Part shown: in pieces, positions 13,601 through 26,300 of the stretch
Layout: every line of letters starts with the position of its first letter
Position numbering within the stretch: position 1 is the stretch's first letter
NCBI GenBank assembly: GCA_023213315.1
Contig: JAKCPI010006299.1
Coordinates: forward strand, 1-64,000
Direction of reading: 5' to 3'
From: Euborellia annulipes
Taxonomy: Eukaryota > Arthropoda > Insecta > Dermaptera > Anisolabididae
DNA: 64,000 nucleotides
Made by a program: the position numbers and the translations under genes
The notes under the pieces: model-generated
What the model saw: only the letters and a program-made list of their open reading frames with translations
The model's database searches: none
What the model was told of the DNA's origin: nothing

Positions 13601-16600
13601 TGTAGTTGTTAGCGCGCCTGCCTTGTATACCAAGAGTCGTGGGTTCGAATCCCAAGCAGTCCGATGATTTTATTTAAGCCATTTGGTATCCAAATGCCGC
13701 GAAAATCACTTTTTTGGATTCAGGGGGCCTTGTTGTGTGTTGCTTTACACCAGTGTTGCGTGTTGCTTTCTCGATGGGATTTTGTTGGGATTTCAATAAA
13801 TGTCGCAGTTTTAAAATATACGTTTATTATGACCGTTCAATACACCAGATCTGTTACTTAGGAGGTCGAGAGAGAGAATGATCCCTCCCGGGAGTGGGGG
13901 TGGCTTTTTATGCCTTTTTTCCAGACAGTAATCCCCCATTCCCATGGGACTAGACACACGTGTAACGATTCCAATTGCAAAATTTGCGCTTTTCTATGGG
14001 AATGTTTACAGGTGTGTCTTGTTCTAGACATATCAAATTTTGCCATCGAATGTGTTTAAAAATAAAGTTTTGGATTCCAAATATCAAATTTTGTATCTCT
14101 CTCTCTCTCTCTCTCGTTTTGGCTTCACAACAGCCTGTATATCCATCAAAATCTCGACATAAAATTTTTGACATGAATCCAATACTTTATCTAGACCTAT
14201 ATGTATATAAACATATTTTTTTTGTTCGTGTTTGAATTTGATTAACTTCATAATATTTTTTTTTTTTTTTATTTAATTAAAAATATATTGCAATAGTATA
14301 CTTTATTTTATTACATTAAAAAAAAAAAAAATACAAAATCATTTCCCTGTAGGAAATTAGATGTCTTTTCCCTTTGTCTGTCTCTCACCAAATCAATTTC
14401 AAATAGAGTAAAAAAAGCAATTAGGGAAATAAAACTAATCAAAAATTTTCTCTTTTTTAATAACATTAAAAAATATGTCTTTAAATTTTATAACACTTTA
14501 AAACTAATTTAAAAAAAAATAAATAAATAAAAAAAAAAAACATTCAAATTTTCCTTGTGTTCCGATTGACTTGTCAAATTGATTGATAACTTATTGACAT
14601 AATTTAAATCTCTGGCGTATTTCACCTTTGAATCCGCGTAACGAATTTATTAACCTGTCAGATCATAATCAAATTAAAATTTTATTTTCTAATAAAATGG
14701 TTAAAAAATCAAATAATTAAACTAAACAAAAATTAGGTTTTCCGTGTTTGAAAAGAATGCAATTAACCCTTGAGGGACATCTACAATATATACCTATCTA
14801 AAAATTTAATGACCATAGATCAAGGAAATAAACTCAAAGGTTTTGTTTAAATTTTTTGTAAATAAAACAAATTAAATGATATAGAGGTAAAATACAAAAA
14901 TTCTCTTTGATAAATATAAAAAAATTATCCCTTTGATGGTGACATATTGATTTTAATGATATCTTTAATTACCTTTATTAAAATACTTTTTTAATAAACA
15001 TAGTCAATGAAATTTATTTAATTGGCGATTTTATAAATATAAAGTTTTGATTATTATCCAATATGTCGAGTTGATTCTTGACACGTCTGATGATTTAAAT
15101 TAATTAGTCGTTTCAAGCCCTCGGGCTTAGTGTAGTTGGTAGCTGGCCTTTGGTAAGAGAAAGTTGTGATCTGTGCTTGTCACACCAGATTTTTTGTGTC
15201 GACATATGTTTAGTTTCCGCCAATATATTAAAATTGAAGATGTAAAATTTATAAACTTGGGAAAATATTTTTTATATTTTGTTACCATAGTAACCATTTC
15301 TCCTATCTTTCCTATGAAGTACAAGAGTAAAATGGCCTTCAAAAGATTTCAATGGCAAAATGAGAATATACATTTTAAAGAGCATCTAAAAAATAATCAA
15401 TTTTTGATTTTTAATCAAAATCGTTGGTGCGAATTTTGTTTGAGAAAATAAAAAAAAAAACTGGAAAAGTACACCAGTAAAGTACTAGTACTCTTTGACC
15501 GAATTTGATTAAAAACTTATTTTCACGGTCCAGGAGAGTACAAAACTTAAATATAAAATTTCAACCTCCTAGCTCAATTCCTTAAGGCGAAATCCCCCTA
15601 GGTAGACTCGAAGGCGGGCGGAGCGGCTAGTAGTATTAATAAACATTCAATTCAATTATTTTAATTGAAAATAAACCATTATCACATTTTCGGTTTTATG
15701 ATTCTAAACTTTTAATAAAGCAAAAAATATTATATATATTATTAATAAATCAATTATAGAGTTAAATTATGTAAAAAGCTTTTCGAAAAGTAGACTGTAT
15801 ATAATTCCCTGTTGAACAAGTTTTTCGTCTCTCTCTTTCTAACTCTCCAATGTGATTTTGACGATAAAAGAGATTTCATTTGTAACACGCCATTAAACTT
15901 TTCTCTGCATTTTAAAAGCCATCTACAACAATTTTTATATTTATTTATCGGGAAAAATTCACTGGGTGTTTGAAAAATTTCAGGATGAAATTAATGAGAG
16001 AAAAAATTTCTATTTGCATACCTAATTAGAAAAATAATTTAAAAAAAGTATTATTATTAAATTAGTTATTATATATTCAATTAACCTTCCGCTATTTTTG
16101 CTCCATTGCTATTTGTTTGATTAAACAATTATATTTAATTAAGTTTTTATTTGATCTCTTTTCTCGGTAACTGCGTTCTTCATCAGCTTATTAAAACTGT
16201 GTTTATCATTTATTTATTTATTTATGTTCTCTCTCTGAGGAGAAATTCACTTATTACCCTTTCCAGTAGAATTTCTTATATTTACGTACTGGTATATTAA
16301 TATAAGATTTGATATTTTTGTTGTTGAGTGTCGAGACTAATTTCTATTATCAAGATCTAAGCCGTCTGACGGTCTGGATCTTTCTTTTCGACGTTCTTTT
16401 TGTGAAGACCCCGAACTTGAAATATAAATAAGAATTGTTTTAAAATTAAAATTCTACTTGTGCTGTTTCTTGGATTTATTACTATGCTCAAATTTCAATG
16501 ATGATCCCAATCTAAGGTCAAAAGATATTATTGTGTTTTCATTAAATAAAGGGGGGGGGGGGGGGCTTCAGTATTAAAAAAGTAAATTGATGAAATACAA

Positions 16601-19600
16601 TCAATATTTGAATGCATTCCGCATCCTAACTTGAATCTGGTCACTATTATTTAAATTTCCGAACTGGAAAAAATAATGCAGCCAGAGGAAAAAGAAATTT
16701 ATTTTTTGTTTCACGTTTAGGGCGAAAGTCGCACTCTTCCTCAGGACCAAAAATAAAAAAATACCCTGAGTTATTATGTGAGACAACAAAAATTTATAAA
16801 ATATATAACACCTATTGTATTTTACAACAAAGGTGCAACTTGCGTCCGAAACGTTGAGCAAAAAAAAAGTATTTTATTTCCCTGGTTTCATTATCGTTTA
16901 TTGTGAATTAGGCTGAACGCATACCAATTGAGCAAAAACGTTCTTGGACAAAACATTTTTGACTAATCATGCCTAAAACGGTTTTTTCAATGCTTTTCTA
17001 TAGGTCAACGCACACCGAGGAGGCAAAACACAATTGAGCATGATTCGACATCATTTAACAAAATGTTTTTCCATTGAGCATTTTGCTCAATGGCCGAACA
17101 TTTTGTCCAATGCCAACGCATACCGATTAGGTAAAAACGCTCAATGACAAAACATTTTGCCTAATCGGCTTGCGTTGGCATTGAGCAAAAACGTTTTGCT
17201 CTTGGACAAAACGTTTTGTACAAGAGCGTTTTGCCTAATTGGTGTGCGTTTTCAGTCTAAGTTAGCCATTTATTTAATTTTATGATAATTTTAATTCACC
17301 ATATTTGAACTTCAGGAAAAATTCAGAAATGACGATAAACTCACACTCTTGATATATATAATAGCTGGTAGATTGAAATACTCTCGATCGTAAACCATGG
17401 GAGAACGTAGGTTCGATTCTCGCAATTTTTCTATTTACTGGTTATTAAATAAAGCCTATTATTAAATAAATAATCTGACAATTTGGATTTGATTAAAGTT
17501 GTTGGTAATCGACTAAAAAGAAAAAACAGCACTTATTTAATTCAAATTGGTGGTTTAAAAATTAAATTCAAATATTTTTGACCACCAATTTGGATTAAAT
17601 AACTGCTGAGAAAAAAGCTTTTTTGTTTGTTTATCATCTGTATAAATCCTCGGCATCTCTCTGATGTAAATGTACATACCCCTATAGACTTAAAATGTTT
17701 AAACCATTTTTTGGACTGGATTTCAATTTGTGAAAATTCATCAAAATATCAATTTTTCATGATTATTTTTCTGCTTATTGGCTTATAAAGACATTTGTTT
17801 TTTAGTATTTTTTTAACAACACATTTACACGAACATACCAGTATATTCAGAGAGAGATAGAAACATTTTTCTATTTCGATTATTTCTCAAGTGATTTCAA
17901 AACGTATATTTGTTTAAACTCTCGCACATCAAATTTTGTTTTTTTTTTTGGCATGAGAAAAAAATAAAATTATTCAAGAATATTTCCGCTTATTAAGTCT
18001 CTTCTCTCTTAGAATGTTATTATCATTATTAAAAAAAGCTTTGCCGAAAACCCCTTATCAAGTAGAAAACAATCTGGGTTGGTGGCAACAGGTAAACACA
18101 CGGCAATTTCCATCTTCTTATTATTCATGAGAGTTTAAAACTTATTTAATTAAAGAAAGAAGGGAGAAAAATAAAATAAAATAAGATTTCTGTCAGTCCT
18201 AAAATTTCCGGATATTTTAATAATCTCATTTAGATAAAGTTTCAGAGTATAGGAAGGTAAATTATAAAATTTATGAGAGAAATTAAAAGAGAGATTTTAC
18301 TAAATTAGTTACACACTATTTCGATTTAGATTATAATTTTAGGACTTAGTTACCAGACTAGAAATGCAAATTAAAAAATATATATATATATATATATATT
18401 TAATTTAAAGCCCCTTCCTGTTTTGAATGTTGATGCTACAATTTTCTGACTTCTCAAATTAGTAGGACTGACAGTATCAGCAATCGAAACCAGATGGTTT
18501 TAGAAGAGGTTTTAATAAAATATTAAAATACAATATATTTTTAAATTGGTTTGCCGGACTGATATAAAGTCTGTTTAACCTTTATTATAATTTTTACTTT
18601 CTCTTACACTATAGTATATTGGATATATAGAAAGTATTGCGATCATGTCAAAAATTCAATGTCGAGATTTTGATTGATATATATGTTTTGAGGTCTCGTG
18701 AGTCCAAAAAAGTGGCTCCCGCAATTTGTCTGTCTGCGTGTAATGATTTTAAGCATGAAGGAATTGAGCTAACTGATTGAAATTTTATATTTAAGTTAGG
18801 TACTCTCCCGGACACTCAAAATAAGCTTTTGAATAAAATCGGCAATAAAGCACTAGTACTTCACTGATGTACTTTTTCAATTTTTTTTTTATTTTTTTTT
18901 ATTTTCTCGAAATTCGCTTTAACGATTTTGATTAAAATTCAAAAATCAATTGTTTTACATATAATTTAAAATGTATATTCTCATTTTGCCCTTGAAATCG
19001 TTTGAAGACCTCTTTACAATAGTACTTCATAGGAAAAGAAGATTTACCTGAGTAAAAATGATTAAAAATGATCGAGAGATACACACAGAGATCCGCAGCA
19101 GGTCTGCATAGTGAACCTAGAGGGACACAGAGATATACATGTCCACACTAGGGACACACAGGGATACACACGCCCGCATCAGGGACACACATTTTTTTTC
19201 TGGTCACTTTCTGTCTACTGTGTGTGTCCCTGGTGCGGGCGTGCGTATCCCTGTGTGTCCCTGGTGCGGGCGTGTGTATCCCTGTGTGTTACTGATGTGG
19301 AAGTGTGTATCCCTAAAGATTCACTATGCAGACCTGCTGCGGGCGTGTGTATCCCTCGATACATTTTAAATCATTTTTACTCGTGTTACCGAAAAATATT
19401 TTTTTTTAATTTTGTTTAAGGTCTTTGTTACTAGCCAATTCAAATAAAATAAATTTTTCTCGCCTGGGACGGGAAGCGAACTCGGAACTCTAAGCGAAGC
19501 TGATGTCCACTCTGAGCCATGGGTCACGGGCGAAAAAGACATTAAACAAATTTAAAAAAAAAATTATAACGCGATGTTTAAGGCGTTAATTTGAATAAAA

Positions 19601-20285
19601 TAAAGTGTCTTTTTTCTTCTGATTTCAACACCATTTAATTATCTTACTGCTTTTACTTGGAATTCAACTTCATAGCCTAGATTGGGGATAGTGGCCTCCC
19701 TTCCGTTCTGAACGACAAAATTTATATTTACCATTTGCTTCCTAAATGACCTCACAATCTTGAAAAGTAACTTTTGGTACATTTATGCCTACACTTAATG
19801 ATTAGTTTCCAAGTTTATTGAAGATACGGCGTATAAATAAAAAAAAATTTTGACACATTGAATTTGCTTTGGATATATTTATCTATTTTGACTTGACAAT
19901 AATTCCTCCCCTTATTAGCTTTTTGCACCCCCACTCACCTTGAATGATAATTAATCACTGATGTCATTTGGGTATATTCGCTTGACTTGATTCTCTCTCG
20001 TCTCAAGTTGATTCATGGCTTGAGCAATTCGAACCAACCGTTGATTGTATTACGCGATAAAGGTGACGAACGATTCAATCGTCAATCATCCTCGCCCCAG
20101 GAATTTACCCTTCGATTATGCAATTAATCCACAAATACACGTATATACACTCTTATTTATTTCTTCAATGATGATGCCGAATTGTATAAATTTACCTAAT
20201 TTTTTTACTTTCTCTTATTTTATCTTACAAAACTCTATTGTATTAATAATTTTATTTTTTACTTTCTCTTACCTCTATATATTTA

Positions 20286-20353
<68 letters not shown>

Positions 20354-23300
20354 AAGTATTAGATTCATGTCGAAAATTCGATGTCGAGAGTTTGACAGAT
20401 ATACAAGTTTTGAGGTCCCTTGAATCCAAAAAAGTGGTTTTCGCGACATGATCTGTCGGTCTGTCTCTGTGTGTCTGTTTTTTGATTTTAAGGATGAGGA
20501 AGGGGGCTGAATTTTTATATTTAAGCTAGAAACCCTCCTGGAGCGTGAAAATAAACTTTTGAACAAAATTGACCAAAAAGTACTAGTACTTTACTGATTC
20601 ACTTTTTCAGTTTTTTTTTTTTTTTCGATTTTCTCAAAATTTGCTCTAACAATTTTGATTTAAATTCAAAAATCAATTATTTTTTAAATGCTCTTTAAAA
20701 TGTATATTCTCATTTTGCATTCATAACTGTTTGAAGCACACTTTACTTTTTTACTTCACATCTAGCACAGAACAACTTTCGATTACTGAAGGTTCTAAGA
20801 ATTTGTGTTCTGTGCTGAGATTTTTTATAAATTCTGACGTAACATCTGAACTCTCTCTAATCATAATGTAAAATAATCATACACCTTTTATAATTGATAA
20901 TTGTGTATATAATTTATTTAAATATTTATACTAGAAATCGATCTGACATTGTTTTAACTAGGAAACACATAGACTCTTCAATTAGAAATATCAGATAAAA
21001 AATACGAGTTGAATTATTAAAAAAAAAAATCCTACTTTTACCAATAATTTAAATGCTTTTGGGAACAAAGTCATAAATAATAAATGAATAAATAAAACAA
21101 AAATCCGATTAGAGTATTAAACAAATGTTTGTTTGATCAGATATTAAAGAATTAAAATTTCGAAAATAGGTAGATTGGAAATTTGTTCATTTATTTGAGG
21201 ATTATTCACGAAGAATATGTTTGTTTTTTTTTTCATCTAAAAATTAATTTTTAGGAATTGTGTTAAAGGAGACCAATCGCAGACGTATAGTACTATATCA
21301 GTATGGAAAAATAGCGAGAGTGAGTTTTTTTTTAATTCAATTCCTATCCAATTAATTATCGATTCGAGTTGAATCTAATTCACTGGACCTCCGTTTTAAA
21401 AGAAAATTGTTTTTTAAAAATTAAGCTTATATCCTTAGAAAATTTTGAATTCGAATTTCTCTTATCAATAGAATTCGATAAATCGATAGATATATTAAGT
21501 GAGAGGAAGCAAAAAGTGGAGTCAGCAATAGAGTTAGTTATATTGACTTGAAAATAACGAGAGAGAAAGAAAATAAAATAAAACGTCAACAATTTTTTTT
21601 TTTTCAGTTTTCTTAAATCTTACATCTAAATTCTCTTTCTTTTTAATTACATACGTCCAGAAAAAAATATCATTTGGGTAATTAAAATGATTAATTTTTT
21701 GTGTCTGTGAACCAAATATCTCAGAAACTAAAAGAGCTACGAGGTTGAAATTTTATAATTAAGTTAGGCACCCTCCCAAGGGGTGAAAATAAGCTTTTGA
21801 ACAAAATCGACCAAAAAGTACTAGTACTTTACTGATGTACTTTTTTTTTTTTTTTTCTTCGATTTTTTCAAATTTCTCTCCAACAATTTTGTTTAAAATT
21901 CATAAATGGACTATAGATGCTCTTTAAAATTATTTATTGAATTTTATTATGAAAAGTATTTTTCACTAAGATTTTCATGAAATAATAGACTCGCTGTACT
22001 TTCTTCAGATTAATGGAAATATCAGTGAAATTTTTCGTGGAAATCATTTGAAGTACACTTTACTGATGTGGAAGCATTCGTGGCGCAGCGCCATCTATGA
22101 ATCGCGCGGTCAAGTTTGAAACTTAAGTGCTAAGAGCAACTAAATATATCTCGCCACAAAAAATCTGGTGTGACAAGCACAGTACACAACTTTCTCTTGC
22201 CAAAGCAAAGGGTAAGAGAAAGTTGTGTGCTGTGCGACCAGTCACTCCAAATTTTTCTTCTTATAATCTATTTTGGCATTTTTGAATGTTAGCCAGGCGC
22301 AACCACGGGTCACCAGATCTAAGATCTTAGAGATTTGAGATTTTTCGTTATACTTGTCTTTCTTCCACCCTTATACCTGCTCATTCACTTACTGATAATA
22401 AAAAAATTTAAATATTATTTATTGCTGCTTATGTAATAAATAGCGGTGACAGATTATTTATTGAATTTTATTATGGAAAGTATTTTTTACTAAGATTTTC
22501 AAGAAATAACAGACTCGCTGTATTTTCTTCAGATTAATGGAAATAAGAGGATTGAAGAAAGTAATTAAAGAAGTAATTTGTTATTAGAAAATGAACAAAA
22601 TGACTGTCATAAGTTTAATCAAAGTGAGAGAATGAAATCTTTTATCATGACGCGATACTTTTGAATAAAATCGCCCAAAAAGTACTAGTACTTTACTGAT
22701 GTACTTTTTCAATTTTTTTTTTTTTTTTTTTTTTTGGAATTTCTCAAATTTCACTGGAACAATTTAAATTTAAATTCATAAATCAACTATTTTCTATAAC
22801 TGTCCTTAAGTGGTGTTGCTGAAGTTGGCTTATTAAAAAGAAAGAAAACGCTATATTTTCAGCAATTTTTTATTCGTGGAAATATTGCCTTGCTAACGAA
22901 TAAAAAATTGCTGAAAATATGGCGTTTTCTTCCTTTTTATTTTTTATAACCTCTTCAAAATGTACATTCTCATTTTGCTCTCGAAATAATCTAGTGTGCA
23001 GCACAGCACACAACTTTCTCTTACCTCGGTAATCAAAAGTTGTGTGCTGTAGTATCACACCAGATTTTTTTAAAATAAATTTTTCAATAACTCTATAATG
23101 GGCAGTAATAGCAGTTAAAAATATTTACAGTCGATTCCCAATTCTAAAACACTCACTGAATTTCAAGCAGAGATTTACTTGGCATTCGATCGACTAAGCG
23201 AATTTTCGATTGTCAATTTTTGTGGTTCATACAATATTTATATTATATACTGTAAATCTAATTCTAATATCTAATCTAATCTAATTCTAATATAGGTGGC

Positions 23301-26300
23301 GAAAATGACTGGTGGCCTTATGCCAACTCCATTTTAAATAAATAAATCTAATTCCTAGTTACTTTAGTGCGATAAAAATGTGAATATAATATTTTATTAA
23401 ATAAAGAATATCATCAAATAAACCTTTCACGAATGTAATCACGTTGATAAATTTTCTAATCTCAAACTATTCAGTTGAATACCTCGCATTTACGAATGAG
23501 AATGTGAACGTATTTTTTTTTTTTTCACGCTGGTCACGTTTTGGAACTGAGCCAGCTTTCGATGTATCGTGCAAAACGTTTTCCATCCCCCTTCTCTCTC
23601 ACATATGGTGCATGGAAGTGTGCACATACCGATTAAACACGACTCGAAAGAGAGAGAATAAATATTAATCAAATCGAACATTTGGAAAATTAATGTAAGA
23701 GTAGAATAAATTTGAATATTTAAATGGGAAGGAATGCAAATTGTAAGCCGTGAAAAGGGACTTTGAACCTTTTAAAGAGAAATTATCTAAATCTATCCGA
23801 TGTGGCTAACAAAACTTGAAAATTCTATCTCAAAGATGAATTTCTTTTAACATCTATAATCCGCTTATTACTTTCTCTTGCCTATAGGCTATTATTTATG
23901 TAATATAAGCTTATAGTGAGAAAGTATTGCGATCATGGCAAAAATTCGCTGTCGATATTTTGATGGATATACATGTTTTGGGATCCCCATGAGTCCAAAA
24001 AAAGTGGGTCCCGCAAATTGATCTCTATATCGACGCTCTCAGTAGAAAAGTGTCTAACTCCACTTTTTTTCAAAAATCATTTTTTTGTATTTTCTGTTGA
24101 AAAATATCACATTCTCCATAAGCCCTGAACTGGGTAAGATCGTAATTCAAATTTTTCAGTTCGAAAAATTGCCGCACGAAAAGTGATTAACAATGGCTCT
24201 AAAAATGATAATGAAATGTTTTTTGGCTCTCCTGAAAGATAAAAATGGAGTTAAGTACTTTGATAATTAGAATGTCTGGGTGTAACGATTTTAAGCTTAA
24301 AGAAAATGAGGCTAGGAACTTGAAATTTTATATTGAAGCTAGGTACTCTCCCGGACAGTTAAATGAAGCTATGAACAAATAGGCAAAAAAGTACTAGTAC
24401 TTTACTGATGCGCTTTTTTAGTTTTTTTCGAGTTTCTCAAAATTGGCTCTAACGATTTGGATTAAAATTCATAAATCAACTATTTTTTTATATCCTCTTT
24501 AAAAAGTATATCAGTAAAATTTTTTGTGAAAATTGTTTGACGTACACTTTACTGAGTGTGTTTCAAATTTTCAAATTCATTTTTTGGCTCTTCCTTCCAT
24601 AGAAAAATCCCTATGGGGATTTGCATGTTAATTTCGATTCAAAGGGATCCCCCTTGGAACTTTTTTTACACATTAAAAAAAAAAAAAAAAACTTTCCAAT
24701 TCTTATGAAATTTTGTATTTATTTAGGTTTTGGGAGGCTCTATTGTGTATAAAACAGAACAATTCTGAGATTACAATTTTGAAAAATAACCATAGTTTAT
24801 TTTAAGAAGTCAACATTGAAAATACTTAGAGCCTTTGTAAATTTTGAAGACTTTTTTATTTATGAAACGCAACTGGTCAAGTTTGGGACTAATATGATAT
24901 GGGAAACTGATTATATCTCGACACATAAAATCTGGTCTGTCAGCACAGTACACAACAACGTTCAATTATCGAAGATAAGAGAAAGTAGTGTGCTGTGCAT
25001 TATATCACGCCATTACCGAGACCAGAGTCCCTGGTCACATTTGCAATTTGTTAACCAGTGCTTACGGATCTCGGAGAATAAGAAGTCAGATTTATGTCCC
25101 GATTAAATTTTTTTTTTTTTTTCTCGGGTTCCTATAACTGTAACACACTTACTTTGCCATTGGCCAAATGGTTTTTCCGACGGCCATTTAATTAAGTTTA
25201 AAAAAATAGCACGCCATATTTTTTCAATTTATTAATATTTTCTCAAAATAAAAGTCCCAATATCTTGTTTCTGCTAATATACTCCACTAAATGGATAATT
25301 AGAATAAGTACTTTTTACCCCAAACTTCGGTCTTACTTAATGACTTCTCTGTCTTCGCTCTTCATTATCTCAACTGCTTAATTAAAAGTAAATCCGTTTA
25401 ATGAGCAAGTAGTTGGTCTCTCATCTTCATTAAATTTCATTCGGCTTATCAACTTCTTTCTCATAATAAAATTGAACTTATTACTTCAATTTGATTGATT
25501 TAATTATAAACATTTGCTGTCTTTTTTTTATTATTATTATATTAATTTGTTAATATAAAATTTCTTAGGGATTTTATGGTCATTGTGCAAACATCGGCTA
25601 ACACACATATGATTGGTTGATTGATTAGATAGATTCAAGTGTATTTACTCTGGTCATTGAATCATCTCTTAGGACTAAGAGGTTGTCTTAGAAGCTCTAT
25701 TAATCTGACATGTTTACTCTCTGCGTGTATATTAGTGCATCCATTGGAAATTCGATCATAAGGGATGATTATTTACTGGGGCTGACCTCGAATTTACTAA
25801 GCTAAGCTTCTTTCTTTACATTCTATTTCGTTAAAATTAAAAATTTTACTAAAACAATAATATTCTCCCTAGACAAGTATATGGTAAGGTACATGATAAT
25901 GTACATGGATATTTTGTAGAATTAGCTCAATTAGAAATAAACAAGTATTAAAATAATTTTCGTGTTTATTACCTGATAGATAGGCAACACAAATGACCGA
26001 TTTGTTCGATTTCGCTTCGGGATCACCACTAAAGGGAATTTGAATTTCTTACCTTCCAGAAAATGAACACGCTCTTTATTATATGTTTCTGATTGAATAA
26101 ATTCAAAGCGAACATCCTAAAAAATATATTTCACTTAACATAATTTGAAATTTTTTTTAAGCTGCTATTCACTATTCCCTATAAATCCGAATGATTGGAT
26201 TGAGTTTTTAATGTATTATAATTTGGACCATGTTATGCTTAAAGGAACTAAGCGCCATTATGATCGAAATTGATATAAGAAAGCCATCTTGTAGGGAAAA

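Noticed and set aside
17366..17430. Functional tRNA gene
   Set aside because: Box-like motifs are present, but I cannot draw a proper acceptor stem or anticodon arm. SINE head or pseudogene is more likely.
19111..19419. Open frames of 76 and 102 codons
   Set aside because: They are translations of the inverted minisatellite (repeating VSLV/CVCPWCG-like peptides), not a gene.
20045..20566. Frames of about 105 codons on both strands rich in Tyr-Ile
   Set aside because: They run through the TA microsatellite of a family A copy.
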